Assembly: GCA_963699825.1 (NCBI GenBank)
Contig: CAVOVI010000004.1
Span: 434,001-498,000, forward strand
Origin: SPDF01 sp963699825
GTDB lineage: Bacteria; Gemmatimonadota; Gemmatimonadetes; Gemmatimonadales; GWC2-71-9
DNA length: 64,000 bases
Direction: 5' to 3'
Every line of letters starts with the position of its first letter. The stretch's first letter is position 1. Position numbers and translations under genes: made by a program. Below, piece after piece: positions 15,975 through 24,928 of the stretch. The notes under the pieces were generated by a model, which worked only from the letters and a program-made list of their open reading frames with translations, was not told the DNA's origin and did no database searches.

Positions 15975-18900
15975 CAATAGTCTCCAGAGAAGAGAGAGAG
16001 CTGGAACGTCAGGCTGAGGGTCAATTGCTCGGTCTTGCGGTTCAACTGGCGCACGTCATTGAGCACATACGCCGCCTGGAACCCGCCGGTGAGTATCGAC
16101 AGCAGGTCGGTGTCGATCCCGGCGCGGAACGTCTTTCGCCGGGTATCGGAGATGGCGATGCAGTCCTCTTCGTCCGGAAGATCCAGGCACGCTTCCGCTT
16201 TGCTGGACAGCGCGTTGATGGACACCCGCACCTGTTTCCGCCTGCTGCTGATCTTGCCGGGGAGCCGGAAGAGATAGATCAGGTTTGCCGTCAGGTCTTC
16301 GCCGTTGCCGAGAGTGGTCGTGCCGTTGCTCTGGCGCTCGTCGTTCGACACGCCGTACCCGAAGGTGAGGCTGAACCCCTTTCGAAAGGTCAGCTGGAGA
16401 TCGTTGCTCCAGGTGGATGTCTCGGTCAGCGAGAGCGCATTGGCCGCGGTGGACGGGAGCACGGTCTGCCCGGACCGCTTCCGGATGTTCGTCGACAGGC
16501 TGACGACCGTGAGCAGTCCGCTCCTGAGCGTCTGCGTCCATCGCGCCTGGAAGATGGGCCATTCCTTCTGGGTGATTTCGGTGCGCAGGTAGTCGTTGCT
16601 CGCCCGGGCGTATCGGTCGATGTTCGACTCGGAATACTGGAGGCTCGCCGTGATGCCGAGCGGGAGGTCGGCGCCGCCGCCGACGGTGATGGTGGAGGAC
16701 TCGACGGCGCCGAGCGCCGAGTCCCCATCCTGGGTCAGGAAGTCGTCCAGCCCGCCGCGCGCCAGCATGTAACCGAGGTCCGGCGAGAAGGTCGCGAGGT
16801 CGTAGGTGGAGCTGAGAGCGGTGCGATAGGAAAAGTCGATGACCCGGAGGCCCAACAGCGCTTGGCCGGCGATGCTGGAGTCGGTCAGGAGCTGGCGGAA
16901 CCCACGAGGCGGATCGAGGGTGATCCCGAACTCCCGGCTGCGGAGGTTATTGAGCGTCTGGGGAAGGATGTAGACGCCGGAATCCCCGTACTGCTGGATG
17001 GGGGCCCGGCTGGTCAGGCTGCGGGACAACACGAAGCTGCTGACAGTGTTGAACCGCCCGCGCAACCAGGAGGTCAAGCGCGGTGCAATGGAGATGGATG
17101 TGTTCAGGTTCCGGTCCCGCTCCACGCCGACGTCCATGCCGAGAAATTCCTTGCGAGATTCGTCGGTCAGCCGGCCGATGGAGGTCGTGTCGTCGTACTC
17201 CCGGAGATCCCGGGTGCTCGCCAGGTCGGCGTTGAAGGTGATGAGCCCGACCGGTTGCCAGGTGACCCCGGCGCTGTTGCGCCAGAGGTTGGTCATGGAG
17301 ACCACAGGCTGAAGCGCGGCGTCGCCCGGCCGCAAAACCGGCACGAGGTAGCCGGTGAAGTCACTCTCCGCCCGGGTCAGCTGGCTGCCAAGGCGGACCG
17401 CGCCCGGCACCAGGTTGAACTGCGTGGTGCGCGAGGCGGCCAACCCTTCGCTCTTCGCCAGCCAGGGCGGGAGCTGGTCCACCGCACCGTCGAGCGAGAA
17501 GCTCGGCCCCGCCTTCGGCAGCACCAGCAGGTAGGTCAAATTGAAGAAGGTCGCCGAGGTGTTGCTGGCTGAGAGCTCGGTCTGCGCCTGGCCGGTGGTG
17601 TACGACGCACTGAAGGAGAGCGGATCGAGCAGCCCCCGTTCGAGTGCCGTCGTTCCGCGCTTCGTTCGGCGGATGGCGATGTTGAACCGGGTCAGCCCGC
17701 TGGACGGCTGCCGGAGATTGGCGATGTCGGCCGCCAGGATGTCGGTGCCGCCGATGAGAATCGGATCGGCCGAGGTATACGTGTGGCTGACGGACATCGG
17801 GATGGCGAGGCCGAACGAGGCGGGGAGGAAGCGGTCCACCCGAATGTTCGTGCCGAGCACCAGCGCACCGGTGGTGCGGTAGGTCGGGTCGCGTCCGATC
17901 TGCTGGAACAGACCATCCTGCCGCACATAGTTGACGGAGAAGTCCGCCACATCGGCCGCGGCCAACCGGGCATCCAGCGCCATGGAGGAGCCGGACTGGG
18001 TCAGCGGATTGTCCAGCCGGATGTCGTCCACCCACAACTCGACCGTCGTCAGCACCTCGGTGTCGGCCACCCGATAGATGCCGGCCGCCAGCTCCTGCGC
18101 CGCGGCGAGGTTCGGCGGATTGACCCCCGGGTCGGCCACCTGGACCACGTAGGGCCCGTCGCACGCCACGTACGCCGCCGGATCACCGATGCCGCAGTCG
18201 ACCGACCCACTGGGCGGGAGCCCCTGCAGCCACCGCTGCTCGATGTCCGCCCGCAACTGGCGCCAGATCGGAATGCTGATCTGCGCCTCCGGCACCCAGG
18301 CCAGGCTGCTGGCGGGCCTGATATACATGTACCAGTTCTTGTCGTCGCTCCCCACCTTGAAGAAGGCCGAGAGATCGCCGCTTTCCCATCCGTTGCCCTT
18401 GCCGCGGAACCAGACGCGAATCTGTTCGTACTTGAGCACGTTCTGCGGGCCGGACGGGAAGCGCTGATACGCCTCCGCCCGCTGCCCCAGCTCGAGGGAG
18501 GTGGCCACGATGCGGAGGGACTTTTCGTTGATCTGCAGTCCCTGCACCTGCTGGCTGTTGTCGTTCCGGGCGGGCTCGTTGACGACGCCCGGGGGCGAGA
18601 TGTACCCCAGCGCCACATCCTCGGTGGAAATGACCGCCGCAAACATCGTCCCGGTGGGGCTGGCGACCGAGCCGCCGATGCCGATCAGCGGTGTATCGGC
18701 ACGACGAACCCAGGGAGCCCCGATGAACCGCATCCGCGCGAGGGCAAACCGGGCCACGACATCCGGGTCAGGCATATCGGGCGCCACCATCGTCACCCGC
18801 ATGCTCTGGATCAACCGAAGGTTCGGCGTGCCGATGGTCGCCTCCGGTACCCGGAGCGGAACCCGGTAGAGCGTCCAGGTGGAGGTCTGTCCCTGTGTAT

Positions 18901-21900
18901 TGGTGTAACTGGCGCCGGTGCGCACGTAGTACTCGGACAGCTGGTTCGGTTCGATGACCCACCGCAGCACGTTGTCGTTGGCCCCCTGGGCGTTCAGGCG
19001 GTTGTCACCATTCAGGTCTTCCGTGTCGAGGAAGCCGTTGCCGTTGGAACATCGGCTGCTCAGGTCGCCCCAGGGATAGATCGGCACGGTCTCCGAGAGG
19101 AGCTCCGTGCAGGTCTGCACGTCCTTGACGACCGCCCCGTTGACGAAGAGCGAGTCCACCCGATCGAGCAGGATGCCGATGTCGTCGTTGGAGGCGTTGT
19201 AGATGCCGGTGGATTGCCGCTCGCTGTTGAGGAGTCCCACGCCGGAGTAGTGACGGCCGGTATACAGGCTGTCGGAGCCGACGAGGGTCAGGCTGTCCGG
19301 CGTCACCGACAGCGCGTCCTCGCTGACAGAGCCGAGGTCGAGGACCAGTTGCATGCCGGCGGAATCGACCGATTTCTCGCCGCCCTGAAAGACCCAGAAC
19401 TCGAGGTACTCCGCCCGTGACAGGTCGAGCCCGGTTTGCGAGAGCGGCGTCACCAGGGAGCGCCAGCGGGGCGTAAAGGGCTGGGCCGGCTGACTCCAGA
19501 GGGACCGGCTGTTCTGCTGGACCATCCCGCCCGCCGTGTCGGCATGGAAGGTGAGGTACAGCACCGTTTCGTTCACGCTCCCTGTGCCGTTGGTGATGAT
19601 GGTCGGATCGATGTCCTGCGGATAGAGCTCGACGGGGGGGCAGCCGCTGCAGGAGGGGATGAGGTTCTGCCAGCTCATCTGGACCGCCCAGAGGGAGTCG
19701 AAACCAGCCGAGAACCCGAGTCCCTCCACGCCAACCGGCGACTGGGGGACACTCCCGTAGTCCCAGCGCGAGTTCAGCAGGCTGACCGGGATGGCCGATT
19801 CCCCTTCGAAGTCCTCGAGATAGGCCAGGCCCGTGATGTTCGGGTCGGGATGGGTCGTCCCGTACTCCGCCCGGATGTCGATGCGCGACGGGGCCGTGAC
19901 CCTCTGCGACGTGAGGTTATCGAAGAACCGGGTGACGCCGTCCACCTGGAACTTGAGGTCGGTGGTGATGCCGGTCAGGAGATTGGAGGTCGGCTCGAAT
20001 CCCAGCGTCGGCCGGGTGAACACCGACTGCTCCTTCTGGTACATCGCGACGAGGTTGACCGAGCCGACCTCGCCGAAGGAGTACCCCAGCGTTCCGCCCA
20101 GGATGGAGGTCGGCGCCACGGCGAAGATGCCGCGCTCCTCGAACCGCGCGGTGACCGATCCAACGCCTGAGGGAAAGAGGGTGGCCGGGCTGTTGAAAGT
20201 GACCTGGCCGAGATCGTAGTTGATTTCGTAGTCCACGCCCCGTTCGAGGACCCGCCCCCCGGCGATGAGCTGCTCGGATCCGCGCCGGATCTGGAGCGCG
20301 TTCAGGTTGAGGCTCCCGGCGTCCGTGCCACCGGCAGCCTCGTACTTCAATCGCATCTGGAAGCGTGAGGGGGGGCCCTGCGGCGTCAGGAGGAGGTAGA
20401 CCGGCGATTGGTAGACCGAATCCGCTCGTTCGTTCGGCTGCAGGCGCGGATCAACGAACGGCTTCAGCGTCGGATAGGCGATATACGACTCGCGCAGGAC
20501 GAGATCGGCACCGGGGTCGCGGGTCCGCGGGAAGAGCCGGTTGTCGGTGTCGAAGATGTTCGGGTCCGGGGGGATCGCCAGCCCGAAGAACGCGAGGTAG
20601 GTCTGGGCCTCCCCGCTCGAGGGGCGTTCGGACTGGTTGAGGGTAACCGTCACCTGGAGCGACGGCTTGTCGAGGTCGGTGCCCGACACCCGGTACACCT
20701 GGCGCATCTCGTGCCGGAAGGTCTGCTCCGTGGGGCCCTGCAGCGGGATGGCCACGAGCAAGAGGCTGTCGGTCACCGCCGGGTTTTCCGCGGACGGGAA
20801 GGTCCCGACCCTGGTGCCGCCCACCGTCACGTAGCTGACGGCGAGGTAGTCGTTCTGGTCGAGCCGCGTCGCGAGGGCGAACCAGGTCGCCGAAGGATCG
20901 AGGTAATAGTCGGCACCCTGCAGCAGCAGCTGCCAGGTGCCCTCGACGCGCTCTGGCCCGTCAGGACGAAAACCGAGGGCCGTGATCCCGCCGAGATTTG
21001 GATTGAGCCCGCTGCCCACGCCGGTGCGGTAGCGGTACACCCGGACCTGCGCGTCTGCCGGCTGGATGGCCGGCGGAATGGCCACCGCGTCGAGATTGAG
21101 GATATCGATGAAAGGGTAGTTCGGGAGCGTCACCGGGTCCACCGCCCAGAAGAACCGGCCGGACTCGAAATCGAGATCGCGAACGAGGCGGTCCTGGGGT
21201 TCGCTGGTCGTGGCCCCGACGGTGTACACCCGTTGTCCGACGATGCTCCCTTCCTGCGTGGCCATCATCCCCTGCAGCGTGAACGCGCCGAACTCGAGCG
21301 TCGCGTTGATGCCGAAGTTGTTGGCGGGAATCGCCGCCGTCAGGAAGCGCGAGGGCGGCGTGCGGAACGACACGGTACCGACCTCGACCCGCTGCAGGAT
21401 CTCGTCCTGCAATCCCTGGTAGTACACCTGGATGTCGTTGTTGGCGTTGAACTCCCGGCGGGAATCGTAGTCCACGTTCACATGGAGCCGGCTTCCGATC
21501 AGGCCCCCGACCTTGGCGTTGAACTCGTTGTCCAGCCTGGGGGCCTTGAAGCCGCCGCGACAGCCGGAGTTCTGGTCGAGGAGCTGTGCCGGGGTACAGG
21601 TGAGGTTGCGCAGCCGGTCCGACCGGATTTCGAGGAACACCGATCCGTCGATGCGGAGGTCGGCATACTTGGACGGGAGGCCGAGAATGCTCTTTCGATC
21701 CTCGATCGTGGCGTTGGCGTACTGGACCTGGAGGTTGTTGGTGCCGTAGAGCGTGGCCATGAGGTTGGCCGACATGGAGGCGGCACGCGCCCGGACGAGG
21801 CGTCCGTCGAGCTGCCGCTGCCACCGGTCCCCGAGTTGTGCCGGGGTCACGCCGGGCGCCCCGAGCCAGGCCGCCCGTGCCTCAAGCGGTTGCCGGAGCG

Positions 21901-22018
21901 ACGGCAGCGCTACATTAAAGGAGGCGCGGACGGCGGGCTCCCCCGTCGTGTCCTGGGCGGACAGAGCGACGGGCAGCAACAGCGACAGGATCCCGAGGGC
22001 AAGAGCGAGACGGGCCAC
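15974..22018 (-). CDS. sprA: SprA/Sov-like giant outer-membrane translocon protein
   Basis: A 2,014-residue exported protein homologous to SprA, the 36-strand outer-membrane pore of the type IX secretion system. A signal peptide ending near ALSAQ is followed by the SprA-specific landmarks: a DFEGESAIPVSLLNSRWDYG segment, LEFWVFQGGEKS, the RVWFRGKGNGWESGD / LSAFFKVGSDDKNWY region, ELWVDDIRLDNP, and a long C-terminal array of beta strands. SprA of Bacteroidota is about 2,300-2,500 residues, so this is somewhat shorter but complete and ends in an uninterrupted frame. The GTG start has no clear Shine-Dalgarno site. The downstream QC-like gene is coupled. That it secretes the PorV-linked cargo at 38-42 kb is inference. 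Confidence 0.87.
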   Translation of the reverse strand: MARLALALGILSLLLPVALSAQDTTGEPAVRASFNVALPSLRQPLEARAAWLGAPGVTPAQLGDRWQRQLDGRLVRARAASMSANLMATLYGTNNLQVQYANATIEDRKSILGLPSKYADLRIDGSVFLEIRSDRLRNLTCTPAQLLDQNSGCRGGFKAPRLDNEFNAKVGGLIGSRLHVNVDYDSRREFNANNDIQVYYQGLQDEILQRVEVGTVSFRTPPSRFLTAAIPANNFGINATLEFGAFTLQGMMATQEGSIVGQRVYTVGATTSEPQDRLVRDLDFESGRFFWAVDPVTLPNYPFIDILNLDAVAIPPAIQPADAQVRVYRYRTGVGSGLNPNLGGITALGFRPDGPERVEGTWQLLLQGADYYLDPSATWFALATRLDQNDYLAVSYVTVGGTRVGTFPSAENPAVTDSLLLVAIPLQGPTEQTFRHEMRQVYRVSGTDLDKPSLQVTVTLNQSERPSSGEAQTYLAFFGLAIPPDPNIFDTDNRLFPRTRDPGADLVLRESYIAYPTLKPFVDPRLQPNERADSVYQSPVYLLLTPQGPPSRFQMRLKYEAAGGTDAGSLNLNALQIRRGSEQLIAGGRVLERGVDYEINYDLGQVTFNSPATLFPSGVGSVTARFEERGIFAVAPTSILGGTLGYSFGEVGSVNLVAMYQKEQSVFTRPTLGFEPTSNLLTGITTDLKFQVDGVTRFFDNLTSQRVTAPSRIDIRAEYGTTHPDPNITGLAYLEDFEGESAIPVSLLNSRWDYGSVPQSPVGVEGLGFSAGFDSLWAVQMSWQNLIPSCSGCPPVELYPQDIDPTIITNGTGSVNETVLYLTFHADTAGGMVQQNSRSLWSQPAQPFTPRWRSLVTPLSQTGLDLSRAEYLEFWVFQGGEKSVDSAGMQLVLDLGSVSEDALSVTPDSLTLVGSDSLYTGRHYSGVGLLNSERQSTGIYNASNDDIGILLDRVDSLFVNGAVVKDVQTCTELLSETVPIYPWGDLSSRCSNGNGFLDTEDLNGDNRLNAQGANDNVLRWVIEPNQLSEYYVRTGASYTNTQGQTSTWTLYRVPLRVPEATIGTPNLRLIQSMRVTMVAPDMPDPDVVARFALARMRFIGAPWVRRADTPLIGIGGSVASPTGTMFAAVISTEDVALGYISPPGVVNEPARNDNSQQVQGLQINEKSLRIVATSLELGQRAEAYQRFPSGPQNVLKYEQIRVWFRGKGNGWESGDLSAFFKVGSDDKNWYMYIRPASSLAWVPEAQISIPIWRQLRADIEQRWLQGLPPSGSVDCGIGDPAAYVACDGPYVVQVADPGVNPPNLAAAQELAAGIYRVADTEVLTTVELWVDDIRLDNPLTQSGSSMALDARLAAADVADFSVNYVRQDGLFQQIGRDPTYRTTGALVLGTNIRVDRFLPASFGLAIPMSVSHTYTSADPILIGGTDILAADIANLRQPSSGLTRFNIAIRRTKRGTTALERGLLDPLSFSASYTTGQAQTELSASNTSATFFNLTYLLVLPKAGPSFSLDGAVDQLPPWLAKSEGLAASRTTQFNLVPGAVRLGSQLTRAESDFTGYLVPVLRPGDAALQPVVSMTNLWRNSAGVTWQPVGLITFNADLASTRDLREYDDTTSIGRLTDESRKEFLGMDVGVERDRNLNTSISIAPRLTSWLRGRFNTVSSFVLSRSLTSRAPIQQYGDSGVYILPQTLNNLRSREFGITLDPPRGFRQLLTDSSIAGQALLGLRVIDFSYRTALSSTYDLATFSPDLGYMLARGGLDDFLTQDGDSALGAVESSTITVGGGADLPLGITASLQYSESNIDRYARASNDYLRTEITQKEWPIFQARWTQTLRSGLLTVVSLSTNIRKRSGQTVLPSTAANALSLTETSTWSNDLQLTFRKGFSLTFGYGVSNDERQSNGTTTLGNGEDLTANLIYLFRLPGKISSRRKQVRVSINALSSKAEACLDLPDEEDCIAISDTRRKTFRAGIDTDLLSILTGGFQAAYVLNDVRQLNRKTEQLTLSLTFQLSLFSGDY

Positions 22019-22062
22019 GCGTGTCCGGGAGAAGAGAGGCGATGGTGGAGAGGGTCCACGGC

Positions 22063-22091
22063 AATATAGCGCTCGAAAAAATCCGGTTCAA
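22063..22091 (-). promoter_or_regulatory. Sigma-70-type promoter of sprA
   Basis: The minus strand has TTGAAC (22091-22086), a 17-base spacer and TATATT (22068-22063), a good housekeeping promoter in an otherwise GC-rich 88-base divergent intergenic region. Transcription would begin about 38 bases before the sprA GTG. Confidence 0.65.
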
Positions 22092-22106
22092 CCGGCTGGG
22101 TCCGCC

Positions 22107-23741
22107 ATGCGCCTGCTGAGCCGGTATGTGCTCCGGCAGCTGGCGGCCCCGTTCGTGTTTGCGGTGGCGGCGCTGACCAGCATCATGCTGCTGAACCAGA
22201 TCGCCAAGCGGTTCGGCGCGCTGGTCGGCAAAGGGCTGTCCTGGAGCCTGATCGGGGAGGTCTTCCTCCTGAGCCTGCCCTTCATCGTGGCGATGACGCT
22301 GCCGATGGCGGTCCTCCTCGCGGTGCTCTACGCCTTCACGACGCTGGCCGCAGGCAACGAGATCACCGCCATGCGCGCGAGCGGCATCTCCATCGGGCAG
22401 CTCCTGCGGCCGGTGTTCCTGGCGGCCGTGCTGCTGACCGTGGCCGACTTCGTCTTCGTCGACCAGGGGCTCCCCGCCGCCAATCTCCGACTGAAGGCGC
22501 TCCTCTTCGACATCGGCCGCAAACGGCCCACCATCCAATTCCGGGAGCAGGCGCTGAACGACGTCCCCCCCTCCAACCTCTTCCTGCGGGCGGGGCGGAT
22601 CGAGCCGGCGGACGGCCGCCTGCGGGACGTCACCATCTTCGACATGTCGGGGCAGCAGGGGCGCCAGGTGATCTACGCCGACAGCGGGCGGATGGGCTTC
22701 GAGGTCAACCAGAACGACCTCTACCTGACCCTCTACGACGGCTCGATCATGCAGTTCAAGGGAGGCGACCCCGGCCTCCTCCAACTCACCTATTTCGGCG
22801 TCAATACCATCCGGGTCCGCAGCGTCGGCAATACCCTCACGCGCACGGAAGGCGATGTCCCCAAGAGCGACCGGGAGATGACGACCTGCGAGATGCTGGA
22901 TACCGTGCACGACACCACATCCGCCATGCGGTCCTTTGCCCGGACCCGTGCCGAGCGGGTCGAGCAGGACCTCCGCAACCTGCTGGGGCTGCCACCCGGC
23001 CCCGCCGTGACGCCGGACAGCGGGCAATCGAGCGGTGCGCCATGGTGCCGCTGGTTCCGGTCGCTGGGGGGGCGGATGCTCCCGGAGACGGCTGAGGCCC
23101 AGGATCCGGCACAGGGAACGCAGGCGCCGCGCGCCGCACCGCAGGACCCCCGCGGCCGGGACGGAAGGACCCCGCGCTGGACGCAGGACCGGCTTAACGC
23201 GAAGCTCCGGACCGGCAGCCGGGACAGCGCGGCCCCTGCCCCGGCCCGACCGACTCCCCCACCTCGTGCCGGCGACCTGGCCGAGTACGGGGTTTCCCGT
23301 TCGGTGGCCCTCTCGTCGTGGGTGGATGTCGCCAATACGGCGGAGGGGATCAAGTCGGCCAAGCGAACCGCCGACGGCTACCTGGTCGAGGTGCACAAGA
23401 AGTACGCGATCAGCACGGCGTGCCTGGTCTTCGTGCTGGTCGGCATCCCGTTGGCCCTGCGCTTTCCCCGCGGCGGCATGGGGCTGGTGCTGGGCGGCGG
23501 ACTCGGCATCTTCGCGCTCTACTACGTGAGCCTCACGGCGGGGGAACCGCTGGCCGACGCCGGCATCCTCCCACCCGCCGTGGTCATGTGGGCGCCGAAC
23601 GTGATCTTCGCGCTCGTCGGTGTAGTGGGGTTGCTCAGGGTCAACCGGGAACTCGGCTCGACACGCGGCGGCGACCTCGCAGAGCTGACCGACCTGGTGC
23701 GCCGCCGCGTGGCGCGCTGGAGACGCCGAGGAGCGGCATGA
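22107..23741 (+). CDS. lptF: LPS export permease LptF
   Basis: YjgP/YjgQ-family permease that with LptG and LptB extracts lipopolysaccharide from the inner membrane. The ATG at 22107 begins MRLLSRYVLRQLAAPF, the typical LptF start. Three N-terminal helices end near residue 115 (including the ITAMRASGIS coupling segment), a periplasmic beta-jellyroll follows, and three C-terminal helices include KKYAISTACLVFVLVGIPLAL. Family members are ~350-400 residues; this one has 544 because of a proline/alanine/arginine-rich insertion at about residues 290-400. It ends overlapping lptG by four bases (ATGA). Confidence 0.92.
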   Translation: MRLLSRYVLRQLAAPFVFAVAALTSIMLLNQIAKRFGALVGKGLSWSLIGEVFLLSLPFIVAMTLPMAVLLAVLYAFTTLAAGNEITAMRASGISIGQLLRPVFLAAVLLTVADFVFVDQGLPAANLRLKALLFDIGRKRPTIQFREQALNDVPPSNLFLRAGRIEPADGRLRDVTIFDMSGQQGRQVIYADSGRMGFEVNQNDLYLTLYDGSIMQFKGGDPGLLQLTYFGVNTIRVRSVGNTLTRTEGDVPKSDREMTTCEMLDTVHDTTSAMRSFARTRAERVEQDLRNLLGLPPGPAVTPDSGQSSGAPWCRWFRSLGGRMLPETAEAQDPAQGTQAPRAAPQDPRGRDGRTPRWTQDRLNAKLRTGSRDSAAPAPARPTPPPRAGDLAEYGVSRSVALSSWVDVANTAEGIKSAKRTADGYLVEVHKKYAISTACLVFVLVGIPLALRFPRGGMGLVLGGGLGIFALYYVSLTAGEPLADAGILPPAVVMWAPNVIFALVGVVGLLRVNRELGSTRGGDLAELTDLVRRRVARWRRRGAA

Positions 23742-24814
23742 AGATTCTCGACCGGTACATCCTGCGCTCGTGGATCCGGATCTTCGTGCTGACCGCCTTT
23801 GGATTTCCGGTCGTGTCGGTGCTGATCAAGATCACCGACAACATGCGGCGACTGCTGGGCAACGACCTGACCGTGACGGAAATCGTCCGCAGCTATCTCT
23901 ACGTGCTGCCGGAAGAGATCGCCATGGTGATGCCCGCCTCCGTGTTCTTCGCCACGGTCTTCACCCTGGGGGCCATGAGCCGGAACTCCGAGGTCGTGGC
24001 CGCACACGCCGGAGGGATGAGCTTTCACCGGCTGGCGCGGCCGATCTTCCTGGCGGCCACCGGCGCCGCCCTCCTGGCGTTTGCGGTGGGCGAAATTTCC
24101 GTGGCCGCGTCCAGCAAGTCGCTGGAGCTCCAGAAGGCCAAGCAGGCGCGCGCCACCTCCTTCCGCTACAACTTCGTGTACGGCGCGGACGCCAACTGGG
24201 TGTACACCATCCGGACCCTCGACGTGGCGAACCGGGTCCTCCGGGACCCCGTCTTTGTCCGACAGGGGAACGGGACGACCTACCCCTACCTCGCCGTCAG
24301 CGCCGACAGCGCCACCTATGACAGTACCGCCGCCGCCTGGAAGCTCTGGGGAGCCACCAGCCGGGTCATCTTCGGCGACCTGGCGCAACCGGTGTTCACC
24401 GCCCGGGAGATGCACCTCCGCGCCCTCTCGCAGCGGCCCAGCCAGCTCCTGGCGGCCTCCAAGGCCCCCACCGAGATGCGCTACGGGGAGCTGGGGGAAT
24501 ACATCGAGGGACTCCAGCGCTCCGGCAACGACGTCAACAAGCTGCGGGTGGAACGGGCGCTGAAGATCGCGATCCCGGTCACCTGCCTGATTATCGCGCT
24601 CTTCGGGGCTCCGCTGAGCCTCAGCTCCCCGCGGGCTGGCGCAGCCTACGGCATCGCCATCAGCCTCGCCACGACGGTGCTCTTCCTCCTGATCATCAAC
24701 CTGGCCAAGGCGATCGGCAAAGGGGGAATCATCGACCCCCTCCTCGCGGCGTGGGCGCCCAACGTGCTGTTCCTGGGCGCGGCGCTGGTGCTGCTGAAAC
24801 GGGTGCGGACGTAA
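23738..24814 (+). CDS. lptG: LPS export permease LptG
   Basis: Partner permease of LptF. It has 358 residues starting MKILDRYILRSW, with the first helix cluster containing VVAAHAGGMSFHRLARP, a periplasmic jellyroll domain (about 125-260) and C-terminal helices with IPVTCLIIALFGAPLSLSSPRAG. Length and layout are normal. Its presence argues for a lipopolysaccharide-bearing outer membrane. Two strong hairpins follow its stop. Confidence 0.92.
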   Translation: MKILDRYILRSWIRIFVLTAFGFPVVSVLIKITDNMRRLLGNDLTVTEIVRSYLYVLPEEIAMVMPASVFFATVFTLGAMSRNSEVVAAHAGGMSFHRLARPIFLAATGAALLAFAVGEISVAASSKSLELQKAKQARATSFRYNFVYGADANWVYTIRTLDVANRVLRDPVFVRQGNGTTYPYLAVSADSATYDSTAAAWKLWGATSRVIFGDLAQPVFTAREMHLRALSQRPSQLLAASKAPTEMRYGELGEYIEGLQRSGNDVNKLRVERALKIAIPVTCLIIALFGAPLSLSSPRAGAAYGIAISLATTVLFLLIINLAKAIGKGGIIDPLLAAWAPNVLFLGAALVLLKRVRT

Positions 24815-24815
24815 C

Positions 24816-24863
24816 GGCACGGCATGTGGGGGCACGGCACGCCGTGCCCCCACATGCCGTGCC
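24816..24863. repeat. 23-bp-arm perfect hairpin
   Basis: Starting one base after the lptG stop, two perfect 23-base arms are separated only by AC. The unit is built from repeats of GGCACGGCATG/GCCGTGCC. It is longer than an ordinary terminator and has no T-run, so it is more like a REP-type palindrome. A related GCCGTGCCCC motif occurs twice in tandem inside the methyltransferase gene near 51.05 kb. Confidence 0.8.
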
Positions 24864-24870
24864 CCAACGC

Positions 24871-24904
24871 GAAACGGCCCCCGGGGAATCCCGGGGGCCG
24901 TTTC
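24871..24904. terminator. Bidirectional terminator between lptG and the TonB receptor
   Basis: A 15-base perfect stem GAAACGGCCCCCGGG with loop GAAT. The arms begin with A-runs and end with T-runs (AAAC...GTTT), so it can terminate both converging units. It sits about 25 bases from the stop of the TonB-dependent receptor. Confidence 0.8.
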
Positions 24905-24928
24905 GTCATGCGAGCTGTCGTGCCGATG

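Noticed and set aside
15830..22069. Several 300-580-codon plus-strand frames opposite sprA
   Set aside because: sprA has full family landmarks, a promoter and coupling to the QC-like gene; antisense frames are artefacts of high GC.
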